Source: JAXLWB01 sp046328715
GTDB taxonomy: Bacteria > Chloroflexota > Anaerolineae > Caldilineales > Caldilineaceae
DNA length: 64,000 nt
Assembly: GCA_046328715.1 (NCBI GenBank)
Contig: JAXLWB010000005.1
Location: 124,001 to 188,000, forward strand
Reading direction: 5' to 3'
This document shows, one piece after another, positions 16,549 through 24,960 of the stretch; position 1 is the stretch's first letter, and every line of letters starts with the position of its first letter. A model generated the notes under the pieces. The model had not been told where the DNA came from. It saw nothing but the letters and a program-made list of their open reading frames with translations, and did not search any database. A program made the position numbers and the translations under genes.

Positions 16549-17622
16549 CTATTTCCCCCACTCCATTGGCCACGGCACAGGAAAACTAGATGTGACATCC
16601 ACCGGATGCCCTTCACGCAACGAAGTCATGATCGCACCGCAAATCTCGACAACATGCGCCGCCTGCGCACCGGTGGAACGTTGCGGGCGGTTCTCCTTGA
16701 TGGCGTCAGCAATCTCGGCCACAGAGCGTCCCCAATCGATGCCTTGGAAGGGCTCGCGCACGTAGGGTTCGGGTTGATAGGGCTTTCCCAACTCGGCAAA
16801 TTCGACGGGAGCATGAAAATCTTGGAAGCTAGCGATCCAGGCCGACCCGGCATCACCGTGAAACTCCAAGCCTTTTTGTTTTGTGTTGTGTCCGACATAG
16901 AAGTTGGTGGTCAGACGAATCACAGTGCCATTTTCTAGTTCCACCGCAGCCGTGACCCAATCCGGCGTGTCGATGTGGAAGGGAATGCCTTCTTTGGTCA
17001 CTCGATCGGGATAGATCACTTTGCCATAGGCGGTGACCCGACGTGCAGGCGCAAGCATGGTTGTGACCAAGGTCAATGGGTAAACGCCGACATCGAAGAG
17101 CGCACCGACATCATAAAAGGGGCCGGGGTTCGGATGCCAGGCTTCGATGCGTCCCCAGTTCACCTCGCAATAGACCACGCGCACCGTTCCCAATCGTCCG
17201 CTGCGAATCACCTTCCACATCGTCTGTTGCGCCTCGCCCATGTAGGTAATCGGCGAGCAACTCAGGCGCAAACCCTTTGCGGCGGCGAGATCGACCAATC
17301 CTTTGGCGGTTGGGTAATCCATCGCAATCGGCTTTTCGCTGTGGACATGTTTGCCAGCGTTGAGGCATTTGGTGATGACTTCCGGGTGCGCGTGGTGGAT
17401 GGTGAGGTTGACGACCAGGTCGATGCTGGGGTCGGCCAACATCTCATCGAGTGAGGCGTAGGCTTTGCCGTCAAAGGTGGCGGCGAGTTGTTCTGCCCTG
17501 TCCTGCATGACATCGGTGGTGCCAACTAATTCGATCTGCTCGTAGTTCTTCATGGTTCGGGCATACGGACCGGCGATGTTGCCGCAGCCCGCAATGCCGA
17601 CACGTAGTTTAGAGTTGGACAT
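16549..17622 (-). CDS. Gfo/Idh/MocA family oxidoreductase
   Basis: This is a 357-residue NAD(P)-dependent sugar or inositol dehydrogenase-like enzyme. The Rossmann motif is VGIAGCGNIAG (8-18). The family's EKP motif is at Glu96-Lys97-Pro98 (HVHSEKPIA), with Lys97 the expected catalytic base. The C-terminal alpha/beta domain includes DVGVYPLTL and ENGTVIRLTTNF. It probably oxidises a sugar or sugar acid near mannonate dehydratase; the precise substrate cannot be read from the sequence. Confidence 0.9.
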   Translation of the reverse strand: MSNSKLRVGIAGCGNIAGPYARTMKNYEQIELVGTTDVMQDRAEQLAATFDGKAYASLDEMLADPSIDLVVNLTIHHAHPEVITKCLNAGKHVHSEKPIAMDYPTAKGLVDLAAAKGLRLSCSPITYMGEAQQTMWKVIRSGRLGTVRVVYCEVNWGRIEAWHPNPGPFYDVGALFDVGVYPLTLVTTMLAPARRVTAYGKVIYPDRVTKEGIPFHIDTPDWVTAAVELENGTVIRLTTNFYVGHNTKQKGLEFHGDAGSAWIASFQDFHAPVEFAELGKPYQPEPYVREPFQGIDWGRSVAEIADAIKENRPQRSTGAQAAHVVEICGAIMTSLREGHPVDVTSSFPVPWPMEWGK

Positions 17623-17718
17623 GTTTCGATTCCTATGATTCTAGTTTGGCTTGAGGTGAATCATAGTGTAACACGACTTTGTGGAATAGACGAGTAGAAA
17701 AGAGGCGTTTGGGTATAA

Positions 17719-17782
17719 ATATCAGAGCCCCGCACGTCAGTAAGGGAACTCTCCCCCTTACTGACGTGCGGGGCTCTGATAT
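17719..17782. terminator. 28-bp perfect hairpin after the sensor kinase gene
   Basis: ATATCAGAGCCCCGCACGTC and the next eight bases (17719-17746) pair perfectly with 17755-17782, leaving an 8-nt loop. It starts eight bases after the histidine kinase stop codon on the minus strand. There is no long T-run, so termination would rely on the very stable stem; it could equally be a dispersed palindrome. Confidence 0.6.
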
Positions 17783-17789
17783 GGTACTC

Positions 17790-18920
17790 CTATACTTTCA
17801 ACTCAACCGTAAAGGTGGTCCCTTTACCGACTTCACTTTGTACGGTGAGTTGTCCATCGTGGGCTTTGACCAACTGGTTGGCAATCGCCAATCCCAGTCC
17901 GCTGCCGCCGCTGCTGCGTGTGCGGGCTCGATCCCCGCGCCAGAAACGGTCAAAGATAAAGGGCAGATCCTCAGCAGCAATCCCCTCGCCCGTATCACGC
18001 ACGTCGATCTGGACCCTATGCTCATGTGCGCGCGCCGCCAAGGTGACGGAACCTCCTGAAGAAGTATGACGCAACGCATTGGCAACCAAATTGCTCAGTA
18101 CCTGATCGAGCCGCCCTGCATCGCCGGTCACATTGAGATCAGAAGGTAGCGACGAGTTTTCGACACGCAACGCAACCCCTGCATTCTCGGCTGGGCCGCT
18201 AAAACTGGTTGCCACATCGGACACTAAATCGTTGATATTGACCTGCTCTTGTTTGAGTGGCAACTCCCCCGATTCGGCCAGCGAAAGGATGCGCAAATCA
18301 TCCACCAGCCGTCCAAGTTGACGAGTCTCTTCGAGTGTGGCTTCGAGATGTTCCTTGGAAGCAGGATAAACGCCGTCGAGAATGCCTTCGAGGTTGCCCT
18401 GAATGATATGGAGCGGAGTCCGCAACTCGTGGGCGACATCGGCGGTAAGGTTGCGCCGTTGCTGATCGCTGCGTTGAAGCTCATCCATCATCTTGTTGAA
18501 GGATCGGGCCATGCGCACAAACTCGCCAGAGCCGCGCTCGGGCACACGGGTACTCAGATCGCCGCCTGCCACGTTGTCGGTGGCGGTCATAATATCGGCC
18601 AGCGGCATGGCCACACTGCGAAAGGCGCGGATGCCCAATGCCAGGGCCGTAGTCGGAAAAAGAAACGCCAGCCCCAATCCGCCAATCCAAACCATGATTG
18701 CAATATGACCATTCCCACCTATCATCTGCGTCAGATGAAAGGCCAGAAAGCCCATGCCACCAATTACCATGAAAAGAATCAGGACAAACACACCGGCAAA
18801 ACGGCGAAAAAAGAAGCGGCGTTGCTGCTTCCAGCCGTCGCGCATCGCCGAATGAACCCACGGCGGCGGGCCGGGATGGCTTCTCCATGAATGTTTGAAC
18901 TGGTCAGGTGATTGGCTCAC
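17790..18920 (-). CDS. Sensor histidine kinase, HAMP type
   Basis: This 376-residue inner-membrane kinase has transmembrane helices at about 41-63 and 73-98, with almost no extracytoplasmic loop between them. HAMP follows (about 99-152). In HisKA the phosphorylated residue is His164 (ADVAHELRTPL). ATPase motifs are NLVANALRHT (N box), DTGEGI (G1), FDRFWRG (F box) and GSGLGLAI (G2). The tiny loop suggests it senses the membrane itself or a partner such as the small membrane protein at 19808-20302. Its partner regulator is encoded just upstream. Confidence 0.9.
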   Translation of the reverse strand: MSQSPDQFKHSWRSHPGPPPWVHSAMRDGWKQQRRFFFRRFAGVFVLILFMVIGGMGFLAFHLTQMIGGNGHIAIMVWIGGLGLAFLFPTTALALGIRAFRSVAMPLADIMTATDNVAGGDLSTRVPERGSGEFVRMARSFNKMMDELQRSDQQRRNLTADVAHELRTPLHIIQGNLEGILDGVYPASKEHLEATLEETRQLGRLVDDLRILSLAESGELPLKQEQVNINDLVSDVATSFSGPAENAGVALRVENSSLPSDLNVTGDAGRLDQVLSNLVANALRHTSSGGSVTLAARAHEHRVQIDVRDTGEGIAAEDLPFIFDRFWRGDRARTRSSGGSGLGLAIANQLVKAHDGQLTVQSEVGKGTTFTVELKV

Positions 18921-18943
18921 GAACTATAAACTCCTAATATCTG

Positions 18944-19062
18944 AGACGTGAAAAGTGACCCGTGATGCTTGATGCGTGAAATATTGATTTTCTTCGATTT
19001 TCTCTTGGCGACAGCAGAATCACGATAATCTGCAATTCACGCATCACAGGTCACGTTTCCCG
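18944..19062. repeat. GTGATGCGTGAA-type heptad palindrome, copy 2
   Basis: The left arm (18944-18981) is made of CGTGA-type 7-nt units and the right arm (19033-19062) reads AATTCACGCATCACAGG. It lies between kinase and response regulator genes. Its right arm runs into the end of the regulator gene, so the last codons and TGA of the regulator (GAA ACG TGA) are formed by the repeat. Confidence 0.72.
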
Positions 19063-19743
19063 CCTCTCCGTAAACTGATAACCGACTCCATAAACCGTCA
19101 TTACATAGTGCGGATCGCTCGGGTCGTTTTCGATTTTGCGTCGCAGATTTTTAATGTGGGCGTCGATGCTGCGGTCGAAGCTGCCTTCGGCTTCGCCGTG
19201 CAGGCGGTCGATCAGTTGCGCCCGTGAAAACGTTTGGCCAGGGTGTTGGGCCAGGATAGCCAGTAAATTGAACTCGACCCGTGTCAAATGAATGCTTTCG
19301 CCCCGCAACAGTACCCGATTGCCACTCAGGTCAATTTCCAATTCGCCGCTGCGTAAGAGAGAACCGGTTTCAACCTCGCCCTGCGTGCGCCGCAAGACTG
19401 CTCGTACGCGTGCCACCAACTCACGCGGTGAAAAGGGCTTGACAATGTAGTCATCGGCGCCCAACTCTAGCCCAATCAGGCGATCTGCCTCCTCGGCCCG
19501 GGCGGTGAGCATGATGATCGGCACACTTGACTGGCGGCGCAGGGCACGACAGACATCCAGCCCATCCATCCCTGGCAGGTTGAGATCTAGGACGATCAGG
19601 TCGGGCCGCTCCTGACGGGCCGCTGCCAATGCCGCATTGCCATCATAGATCGGCATAACCCGAAATCCACTCTTTTCGAGGTAATCTCGGGCCAGGCGCA
19701 CTATTTTCGGTTCATCATCGACGACGAGTATGAGTTCGTTCAT
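19051..19743 (-). CDS. OmpR/PhoB-family response regulator
   Basis: The start at 19743 gives a 230-residue protein that opens directly with the receiver fold (MNELILVVDDEPKI). Acidic pocket Asp9-Asp10, phosphoacceptor Asp53 (VLDLNLPG), Thr80 and Lys102 (VKPF) are all present. A winged-helix DNA-binding domain (about 125-226) has RAQLIDRLHGE, a recognition helix with HIKNLRRKIE, and YGVGYQF. It is cognate to the kinase at 17790-18920. A heptad palindrome lies directly before its start. Confidence 0.92.
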   Translation of the reverse strand: MNELILVVDDEPKIVRLARDYLEKSGFRVMPIYDGNAALAAARQERPDLIVLDLNLPGMDGLDVCRALRRQSSVPIIMLTARAEEADRLIGLELGADDYIVKPFSPRELVARVRAVLRRTQGEVETGSLLRSGELEIDLSGNRVLLRGESIHLTRVEFNLLAILAQHPGQTFSRAQLIDRLHGEAEGSFDRSIDAHIKNLRRKIENDPSDPHYVMTVYGVGYQFTERRET

Positions 19744-19752
19744 AGGTAGACA

Positions 19753-19801
19753 TTGCGAGTTGCGAATTGCAGGTGGCGAGTCCACCCGCAATTCGCAACT
19801 C
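19753..19801. repeat. TTGCGAGTTGCGAATTGC heptad palindrome
   Basis: Seven-base units GCGAGTT and GCGAATT are followed, after about 20 bases, by the complementary CGCAATTCGCAACTC. It lies in the 64-bp gap between the membrane protein and the response regulator, so it ends in the leader of the regulator. It has the same architecture as the GTGATGCGTGAA family but a different sequence. Confidence 0.65.
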
Positions 19802-19807
19802 AGACCA

Positions 19808-20302
19808 TTATACAATAAACGAGGTGTTCTGCGGCTTATTCTCCTGCGGCTGGGCTGGAGTTTCCGTCGGTGCTTGCGGCTGTTGTTGTTGTTGCCAGCG
19901 CGGATCGTGGCGCATCCACGGTGGGCCACCCCACGGCTGTTGTCCACCCTGTGCTCCGGGGCCGTGCATTCCCCCACCATGCATCCCGTGCATGCGCCAG
20001 CGCAGGAAGCCGAGGAATTTAAAGATCATGCCCAGGAAAAAGAGGACGAAGAAGAAGTGAAGCAAACCCCCAAAGAATCCGCCTACTATCCCAACATGTC
20101 CCCAACCTGCATGTTGACCATAGCCTTGATAGGCCAACAGTTTGCCTGCATCGCCGCCCCCGGCTAACAGACCGAAGGATAAGCCATGTGCCCAGCCGCT
20201 ATTATACAACCCTGCGCCGATTCCAAAGAGCATCAGCATCCCAACCGCCACGGCAACCAGCGCCCAGGCCGGTACCTGCTTTTGTAAACGTTCGTGTAAC
20301 AT
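19808..20302 (-). CDS. Small membrane protein with Gly/His- and Gln/Pro-rich tail
   Basis: The start at 20302 has AAGGAG eight bases upstream; the longer frame lacks this. The 164-residue protein has a first helix (AWALVAVAVGMLMLFGIGAG) and a second (about 80-100, phenylalanine-rich: GGLLHFFFVLFFLGMIFKF). A cytoplasmic or periplasmic tail rich in His, Met, Gly (MHGMHGGGMHG) and then Gln and Pro follows. The His/Met pattern suggests metal binding, an inference only. It is the first gene of the regulator-kinase operon and may be its sensed partner. Confidence 0.7.
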   Translation of the reverse strand: MLHERLQKQVPAWALVAVAVGMLMLFGIGAGLYNSGWAHGLSFGLLAGGGDAGKLLAYQGYGQHAGWGHVGIVGGFFGGLLHFFFVLFFLGMIFKFLGFLRWRMHGMHGGGMHGPGAQGGQQPWGGPPWMRHDPRWQQQQQPQAPTETPAQPQENKPQNTSFIV

Positions 20303-20590
20303 TATCAAGCTCCTTTGCAAATTCAGATTTTCGGTATCACATCGATACGTCCTTAGTTTGCGCCGCAGTTGTGAATGGATTATGAATGTTTTTGGCAGAG
20401 GTTGTGAAGGGAGTAGGACCTTCCTGTGATAGAATAGCAATCATTAGTATTTGATATGAATCAGCCATCGATGCGCAACCAACTCGTCAGGGCTTCGTAG
20501 TAGCTGCAAACGAACACCGAGATAAGACGATTTCGTATCTACAGTGCGCTTTGTCTCTTATATAGTACACGTAACCGAAGGACTTTACCT

Positions 20591-22357
20591 TTGCAAAGAG
20601 TCTTTACCCAAGAATATGACCAAATCGTGCGACGCGAGCGGGCTGTGCTCGACGATTTGCGTGTGCAAATTGCCAAAGTCGAGGCCAGCGATGAAGATTT
20701 GACGCTGCTCAAAACCAGCCTCAACCAACTGGATGAGTTCTTCTTGCTGGTGGTGGTTGGCGAATTCAACGCCGGCAAAACTGCCTTTCTCAATGCCCTG
20801 TTGGGTGGCAAATTCCTCACCGAGGGTGTTACTCCGACCACCAACGAAATTCACCTCATTCGCTATGCCGACACGATGCGTGAGGAACGGGGCGAAATCG
20901 ACTACCGAATCCTTTACATGCCGGTCGAGTGGCTGCGCGAGATCAGCTTGGTCGATACACCGGGTACCAATGCCATCATCCAGCGCCATCAGGAGATCAC
21001 GGAACATTTCGTACCGCGCAGCGATTTGGTGCTTTTTGTCACCAGCGCCGATCGCCCTTTTAGCGAGAGCGAACGGGGCTTTCTAGAACGTATCCGCAAA
21101 TGGGGCAAAAAGGTAGTCATCATCATCAACAAAATCGACCTCTACGACGACGAAAAGGATCGCCGCGAGGTGATCAACTTTGTGCGCGAGAACGCCACCC
21201 AATTGTTGGGCAGTGAGCCTGAGATTTTCGCAGTTAGCGCCAAATTAGCCCAACAGGCCAAGGCCGCCGCTAAGACAAGTGGCGGCACACCCAACGGCGC
21301 AACCTGGGATGCAAGCAACTTTGACCCTCTCGAACGCTACATCATCGACACGCTCGATATCACCCAACGCACTCGCCTCAAATTGGAAAACCCACTCGGC
21401 GTTGCCACGCGCCTGATCGACAAATACAAAGCCATCATTCAAAATCGTGAGGATCTACTTAAGGGCGACTTTCAAACCCTTGATGCCATTGAATCGCACA
21501 TCTCATCTTATGAGAGCGATATGCGCCGCGATTTCAAATTTCAGAGCAGCCGGGTCGACAATGTGCTCTATGAAATGGCCGAACGGGGTGATAAGTTCTT
21601 TGATGAAACGATGCGCATCGCTCGCGTCTTTGACCTGATGAACACCGAGAAATTGCGCGGTGACTTTGAACGCGAGGTGGTTGGTGACACCAGCCGCCGT
21701 GTGGAACAACACGTCCAGGCACTGATCGATTGGATCATCGACAAAGATCACCGTCAGTGGCGGGACATTATGGATTTTCTTAATCGCCGTGCTTCGCAAC
21801 ATACCGATAAGATGGTGGGTCAGGTAGGGAGTAACTTTGAATTCAACCGGCAAAGCCTGTTGACGAGCGTCGGCTATAATGCACAGCAGGTGGTGGATAG
21901 CTATGATCACACCGCAGAGTCGCTTAAGCTGGCCGATGAAGTTCGACGAGCCTTGATGGCAACCGCCGCAGTCGAGGTGGGTGCATTGGGATTGGGCGCT
22001 TTATTAGTAACCTTGTTGCATGGGGCGCTGTTGGATTTTACAGGAATCCTGGGCGCTGGTGCAGTGGCCGCACTTGGCTTTTATGTTTTGCCCTACCGTC
22101 GACAACAACTCAAGAACGATCTGCGCGAACGCATCAATGAATTGCGTGGACAACTTGACAGTGCTATCAGCAAAGAATTTGAACAAGAGCTGGCATCCAG
22201 CATTCAGCGTCTGCGCGATGGCATCATGCCCTACACTCGCTTTGTCCGTATTGAGCGGGAAAAGATGGAGAAACTTGCCAGCCAACTCAACGGTAGTTCA
22301 CAAGAGCTTAACCTGTTACGAGGTAGCCTCAAGAATCTGACCTTCGGTAAGTCGTAG
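20591..22357 (+). CDS. Bacterial dynamin-like GTPase
   Basis: This 588-residue protein probably starts at TTG 20591. GTPase motifs are complete: P-loop GEFNAGKT (57-64), switch Thr in GVTPTTNE, DTPG (122-125), NKID (180-183) and a SAK-like motif (SAKLAQQ). After long helical stretches, a hydrophobic pair (about 463-510) forms the membrane-inserting paddle seen in bacterial dynamin-like proteins, followed by a C-terminal coiled coil. Such proteins remodel or protect membranes, for instance under phage or antibiotic stress. No second dynamin gene lies beside it. Confidence 0.88.
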   Translation: MQRVFTQEYDQIVRRERAVLDDLRVQIAKVEASDEDLTLLKTSLNQLDEFFLLVVVGEFNAGKTAFLNALLGGKFLTEGVTPTTNEIHLIRYADTMREERGEIDYRILYMPVEWLREISLVDTPGTNAIIQRHQEITEHFVPRSDLVLFVTSADRPFSESERGFLERIRKWGKKVVIIINKIDLYDDEKDRREVINFVRENATQLLGSEPEIFAVSAKLAQQAKAAAKTSGGTPNGATWDASNFDPLERYIIDTLDITQRTRLKLENPLGVATRLIDKYKAIIQNREDLLKGDFQTLDAIESHISSYESDMRRDFKFQSSRVDNVLYEMAERGDKFFDETMRIARVFDLMNTEKLRGDFEREVVGDTSRRVEQHVQALIDWIIDKDHRQWRDIMDFLNRRASQHTDKMVGQVGSNFEFNRQSLLTSVGYNAQQVVDSYDHTAESLKLADEVRRALMATAAVEVGALGLGALLVTLLHGALLDFTGILGAGAVAALGFYVLPYRRQQLKNDLRERINELRGQLDSAISKEFEQELASSIQRLRDGIMPYTRFVRIEREKMEKLASQLNGSSQELNLLRGSLKNLTFGKS

Positions 22358-22362
22358 TCACG

Positions 22363-22494
22363 ACCCCACCCTAGCCATCCACTGGTAGAGGGAGGGCGCT
22401 GTCATGGGATGGATTTACTTTTGTGGACAGTCGAACAAACAAAATCTCACCCTTCACTGTTCCCTCCCTTAACAGGTGAGGGCTAGGGTGGGGT
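22363..22494. repeat. Imperfect inverted repeat (ACCCCACCCTAGCC arms)
   Basis: ACCCCACCCTAGCC (22363-22376) pairs with GGCTAGGGTGGGGT (22481-22494), about 100 bp apart. It occupies most of the gap between the dynamin-like and acetyltransferase genes. It resembles a dispersed palindrome; nothing suggests a regulatory function. Confidence 0.6.
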
Positions 22495-22521
22495 TGATCT
22501 GGTGCTAATCGATATCTAACT

Positions 22522-23049
22522 ATGAGCGCGATTTCATTGGTTCCGCTTTCTGCCGAATTGCATACTGCTGCGCTGCAAGAGGTGTATCGAGCGACGCCTG
22601 CTTATTGGAAAATGCACAACTTTGCCGCGCTCGCAGAAGGTCAAGCCGAAAACGACCTGAAATTGGCATCTGAAACTCCCGGCAGAACCATTTTGGGGAT
22701 TGTCCAGCGTGTTGACCCAAACGATCCCCAAGCCGGTGCGGCTATGATTGGGATGATCGATCTGCGCTTGCATTGGCCGGGTTACACCGTAGCATCGATC
22801 GGGTTGATGATGGTCGCTGAGCCTTATCAGCGACAGCACGTTGCTACGCAAGCCTGGCATTTGCTTGCTGCTTGGCTGGCGGCCTCGGCAGGAATGCTCA
22901 AAGTGCGTGTCAGCATTGAACAGTTCAACGTCGGCGCGCTTAAATTCTTTGAGAGTATTGGCTTTAAGCTCACAGGCGAAACCAGTCGGATACACTTAGG
23001 AGCCAAACTGGTCCGCCTGCTCTACATGGAGCAGGAATTGCAGATCTAG
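22522..23049 (+). CDS. GNAT-family N-acetyltransferase
   Basis: This 175-residue protein fits the RimJ/RimL-like acetyltransferase pattern. It has a beta-4 strand (ASIGLMMVAEPYQ), an acetyl-CoA pyrophosphate-binding loop (QRQHVATQA, about 105-113), and the NVGALKFFESIGFKLTG helix-strand near the end. GNAT enzymes transfer acetyl groups to amines of small molecules or protein N termini. The substrate is not predictable. It stands alone between palindromes. Confidence 0.85.
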   Translation: MSAISLVPLSAELHTAALQEVYRATPAYWKMHNFAALAEGQAENDLKLASETPGRTILGIVQRVDPNDPQAGAAMIGMIDLRLHWPGYTVASIGLMMVAEPYQRQHVATQAWHLLAAWLAASAGMLKVRVSIEQFNVGALKFFESIGFKLTGETSRIHLGAKLVRLLYMEQELQI

Positions 23050-23082
23050 CTTGGCTTATTTGATCTATATCCTAGCGTTTGC

Positions 23083-23126
23083 CACGAAGTTACACATTTT
23101 TTAACTGCAAAAAGTGTCACTTCGTG
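23083..23126. terminator. Hairpin downstream of the acetyltransferase gene
   Basis: CACGAAGTTACACATTTTT pairs with AAAAAGTGTCACTTCGTG with two mismatches and a short loop. It lies about 30 bp after the acetyltransferase stop and before the sigma-factor gene. The A/T-rich inner part could act as a bidirectional terminator. Confidence 0.5.
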
Positions 23127-23206
23127 TCGAGCATGAGTATAATTGCATTTTCTACCATCCAATTGTGGTTTCTTTACGTCATAATTAATGATCGGGCATT
23201 GCTTGT

Positions 23207-23794
23207 ATGCAATCATTCGTCAGCGCAGGCATGCGCAGTGAATCCGATGAAGCCCTGTTGCGCCGAGTGGCACAACGGGATACAGAGGCATACGAAACTT
23301 TCTACGACCGTCATGCGCAGACGGTGTATAGCCTGCTGCTGCGAATCATCAACGATGTTGGCGTTGCCGAAGAGCTGACCCAGGAAGTTTTCTGGCAGGT
23401 TTGGCAAAAAGCCGATCAATATGTAGGAACCGGCGCTCCAGCGGCCTGGCTTTTACGTGTTGCACGCAATCGTGCCTTTGATCAGTTGCGTCGTCAGCGC
23501 GCCCGACCTATGTCACTCAACGACGACTTTTCGGCGTTTGAGAACGTGTCGGAATTGGTGGCTCGCGACGTGGAAAGTCATGCCGAGCAGAATTGGCAAC
23601 AGCAACAGATTCGCCAGGTGCTTGCCAACATACCAGAAGAACAGCGCGTATGCCTGGAATTGGCCTATTTCGATGGCCTGAGCCAACGTGATATTGCCGA
23701 AAAGACCAAAACGCCACTTGGCACGATCAAAACGCGCATGACTATGGGGATGCAAAAATTAGAACGCATGTTGCGGGCGATTGGCTACCCATAA
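23207..23794 (+). CDS. ECF-type RNA polymerase sigma factor
   Basis: This 195-residue sigma factor of the SigK-like ECF group may start at 23207 or 23231. Region 2 (about 25-95) has AYETFYDRHAQTVYSLLLRI, TQEVFWQVWQKADQY and WLLRVARNRAFDQLRRQRAR. Region 4 (about 130-190) has LANIPEEQRVCLELAYFDGL, SQRDIAEKTKTPLGTIKTR and MGMQKLERML. It directs transcription of a stress regulon when released from its anti-sigma factor, encoded 128 bp downstream. Confidence 0.93.
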   Translation: MQSFVSAGMRSESDEALLRRVAQRDTEAYETFYDRHAQTVYSLLLRIINDVGVAEELTQEVFWQVWQKADQYVGTGAPAAWLLRVARNRAFDQLRRQRARPMSLNDDFSAFENVSELVARDVESHAEQNWQQQQIRQVLANIPEEQRVCLELAYFDGLSQRDIAEKTKTPLGTIKTRMTMGMQKLERMLRAIGYP

Positions 23795-23922
23795 TAGAAA
23801 CTATGGGATCGCTTGGACAGTTTACACAATGGGTAATTGCGTAAGTTCTGTAATTACTGTGCAAACAATTACCAGTCTCAAGAAATACCTTTTCCGCAGT
23901 AGGCGGAGCAGTACCAACGATT

Positions 23923-24957
23923 ATGACAGAGCAAGAAAATTCGAGCAGCGAACCATTGTCTTATGCCCAGGTGCAGGAGTTGTTAGCTGGTTTTGCAATG
24001 GGAGCGCTGGATGTTCATGAAATGCAAGCCGTAGAGCGCTACCTGCAAGATCATGAGCAGTTGTTGCGCCAGCGCTACGATATTGAATTGGCCAGCCAAG
24101 CCTTGGCCTATGGTGCTGCGCCGCGCCCCTTGGCAGCTTCGGTCAAACAACGGCTGATGGACCGTGTCAGGAGTGATGTGCATGAGCCACGGCGAATGCC
24201 CTTTGCCCCCGCTCCGGCGCAAGCGCCACTGCCATTCCAGGCTCAGCCTCGTCGTCGCAGCGGGTCGTTGCCGCTCTTCCCAGACCAACAGCGCTCAGCC
24301 AACAGTGAACGAATTTGGGTGCAAGGGCTGTTGGGCTTTGCGGCGCTGGCTGCAACGGCGATTCTCTTGTTTTCAAACTGGCAGTTGCAACGTACCAACG
24401 AACAACTGAACCAGCAAGTAACTACCATTAATAACCAGTTGGCAGACGCACAGACAACCCTACAGCAACGAGAAGATACACTCACTGCCCTACAAACTGA
24501 GGTGCAAAGCAATGGCGATCAGGTTGCTTCGCTTCAGGAGCAGGTGCAAACAACGCAGCGCGACCTGGCCGAAGTACAAAATTCCAATGATACGCTCAAA
24601 CAGCGAGTCACGGATCTGGGTAATGAAAACCGAGATCTCCTCTTAGCTAATCGCCTTTTGACACTTGCGAGTACAGGTTCAACTACTGCGGGAGGTACGT
24701 TCTTAGTCACCAACGGCAAAGCCTACCTCACCGTGCGCGGTCTTAGCCCGTTGCCCGCTGATAAAACGTATCAGCTTTGGTACATTCCAGAGGGTCAGTC
24801 GCCGCAGCCGGCTGATCTCTTCAAAGTGGATCAGGACACGACGACACTGGTTCTTTCCATTCCGCAGACGGTGACTGACTTTGCCAATATCGGTGTCAGC
24901 ATTGAACCTGCTCAGGGTAGTCAAGCTCCTACCGATGTGGTGTTGATTGGTACATAA
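23923..24957 (+). CDS. Anti-sigma-K factor RskA family protein
   Basis: This 344-residue membrane protein should hold the sigma factor encoded just upstream. The N-terminal cytoplasmic domain (about 1-90, with ELLAGFAMGALDVHEMQAVE) is the helical sigma-binding part; it lacks the zinc-finger H-C-C motif of some anti-sigma factors. One helix (GLLGFAALAATAILLFSNW, about 130-148) crosses the membrane. A coiled coil (about 150-235) leads to the extracytoplasmic RskA domain (about 250-344, with YQLWYIPEG and IGVSIEPAQGS). Activation probably needs proteolysis. The response regulator gene begins three bases after its stop. Confidence 0.9.
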   Translation: MTEQENSSSEPLSYAQVQELLAGFAMGALDVHEMQAVERYLQDHEQLLRQRYDIELASQALAYGAAPRPLAASVKQRLMDRVRSDVHEPRRMPFAPAPAQAPLPFQAQPRRRSGSLPLFPDQQRSANSERIWVQGLLGFAALAATAILLFSNWQLQRTNEQLNQQVTTINNQLADAQTTLQQREDTLTALQTEVQSNGDQVASLQEQVQTTQRDLAEVQNSNDTLKQRVTDLGNENRDLLLANRLLTLASTGSTTAGGTFLVTNGKAYLTVRGLSPLPADKTYQLWYIPEGQSPQPADLFKVDQDTTTLVLSIPQTVTDFANIGVSIEPAQGSQAPTDVVLIGT

Positions 24958-24960
24958 GCT

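Noticed and set aside
17719..17782. Operator for the response regulator
   Set aside because: A 28-bp perfect hairpin lies at the 3' end of the kinase gene, not at a promoter, and lacks the direct-repeat form of OmpR-family sites.
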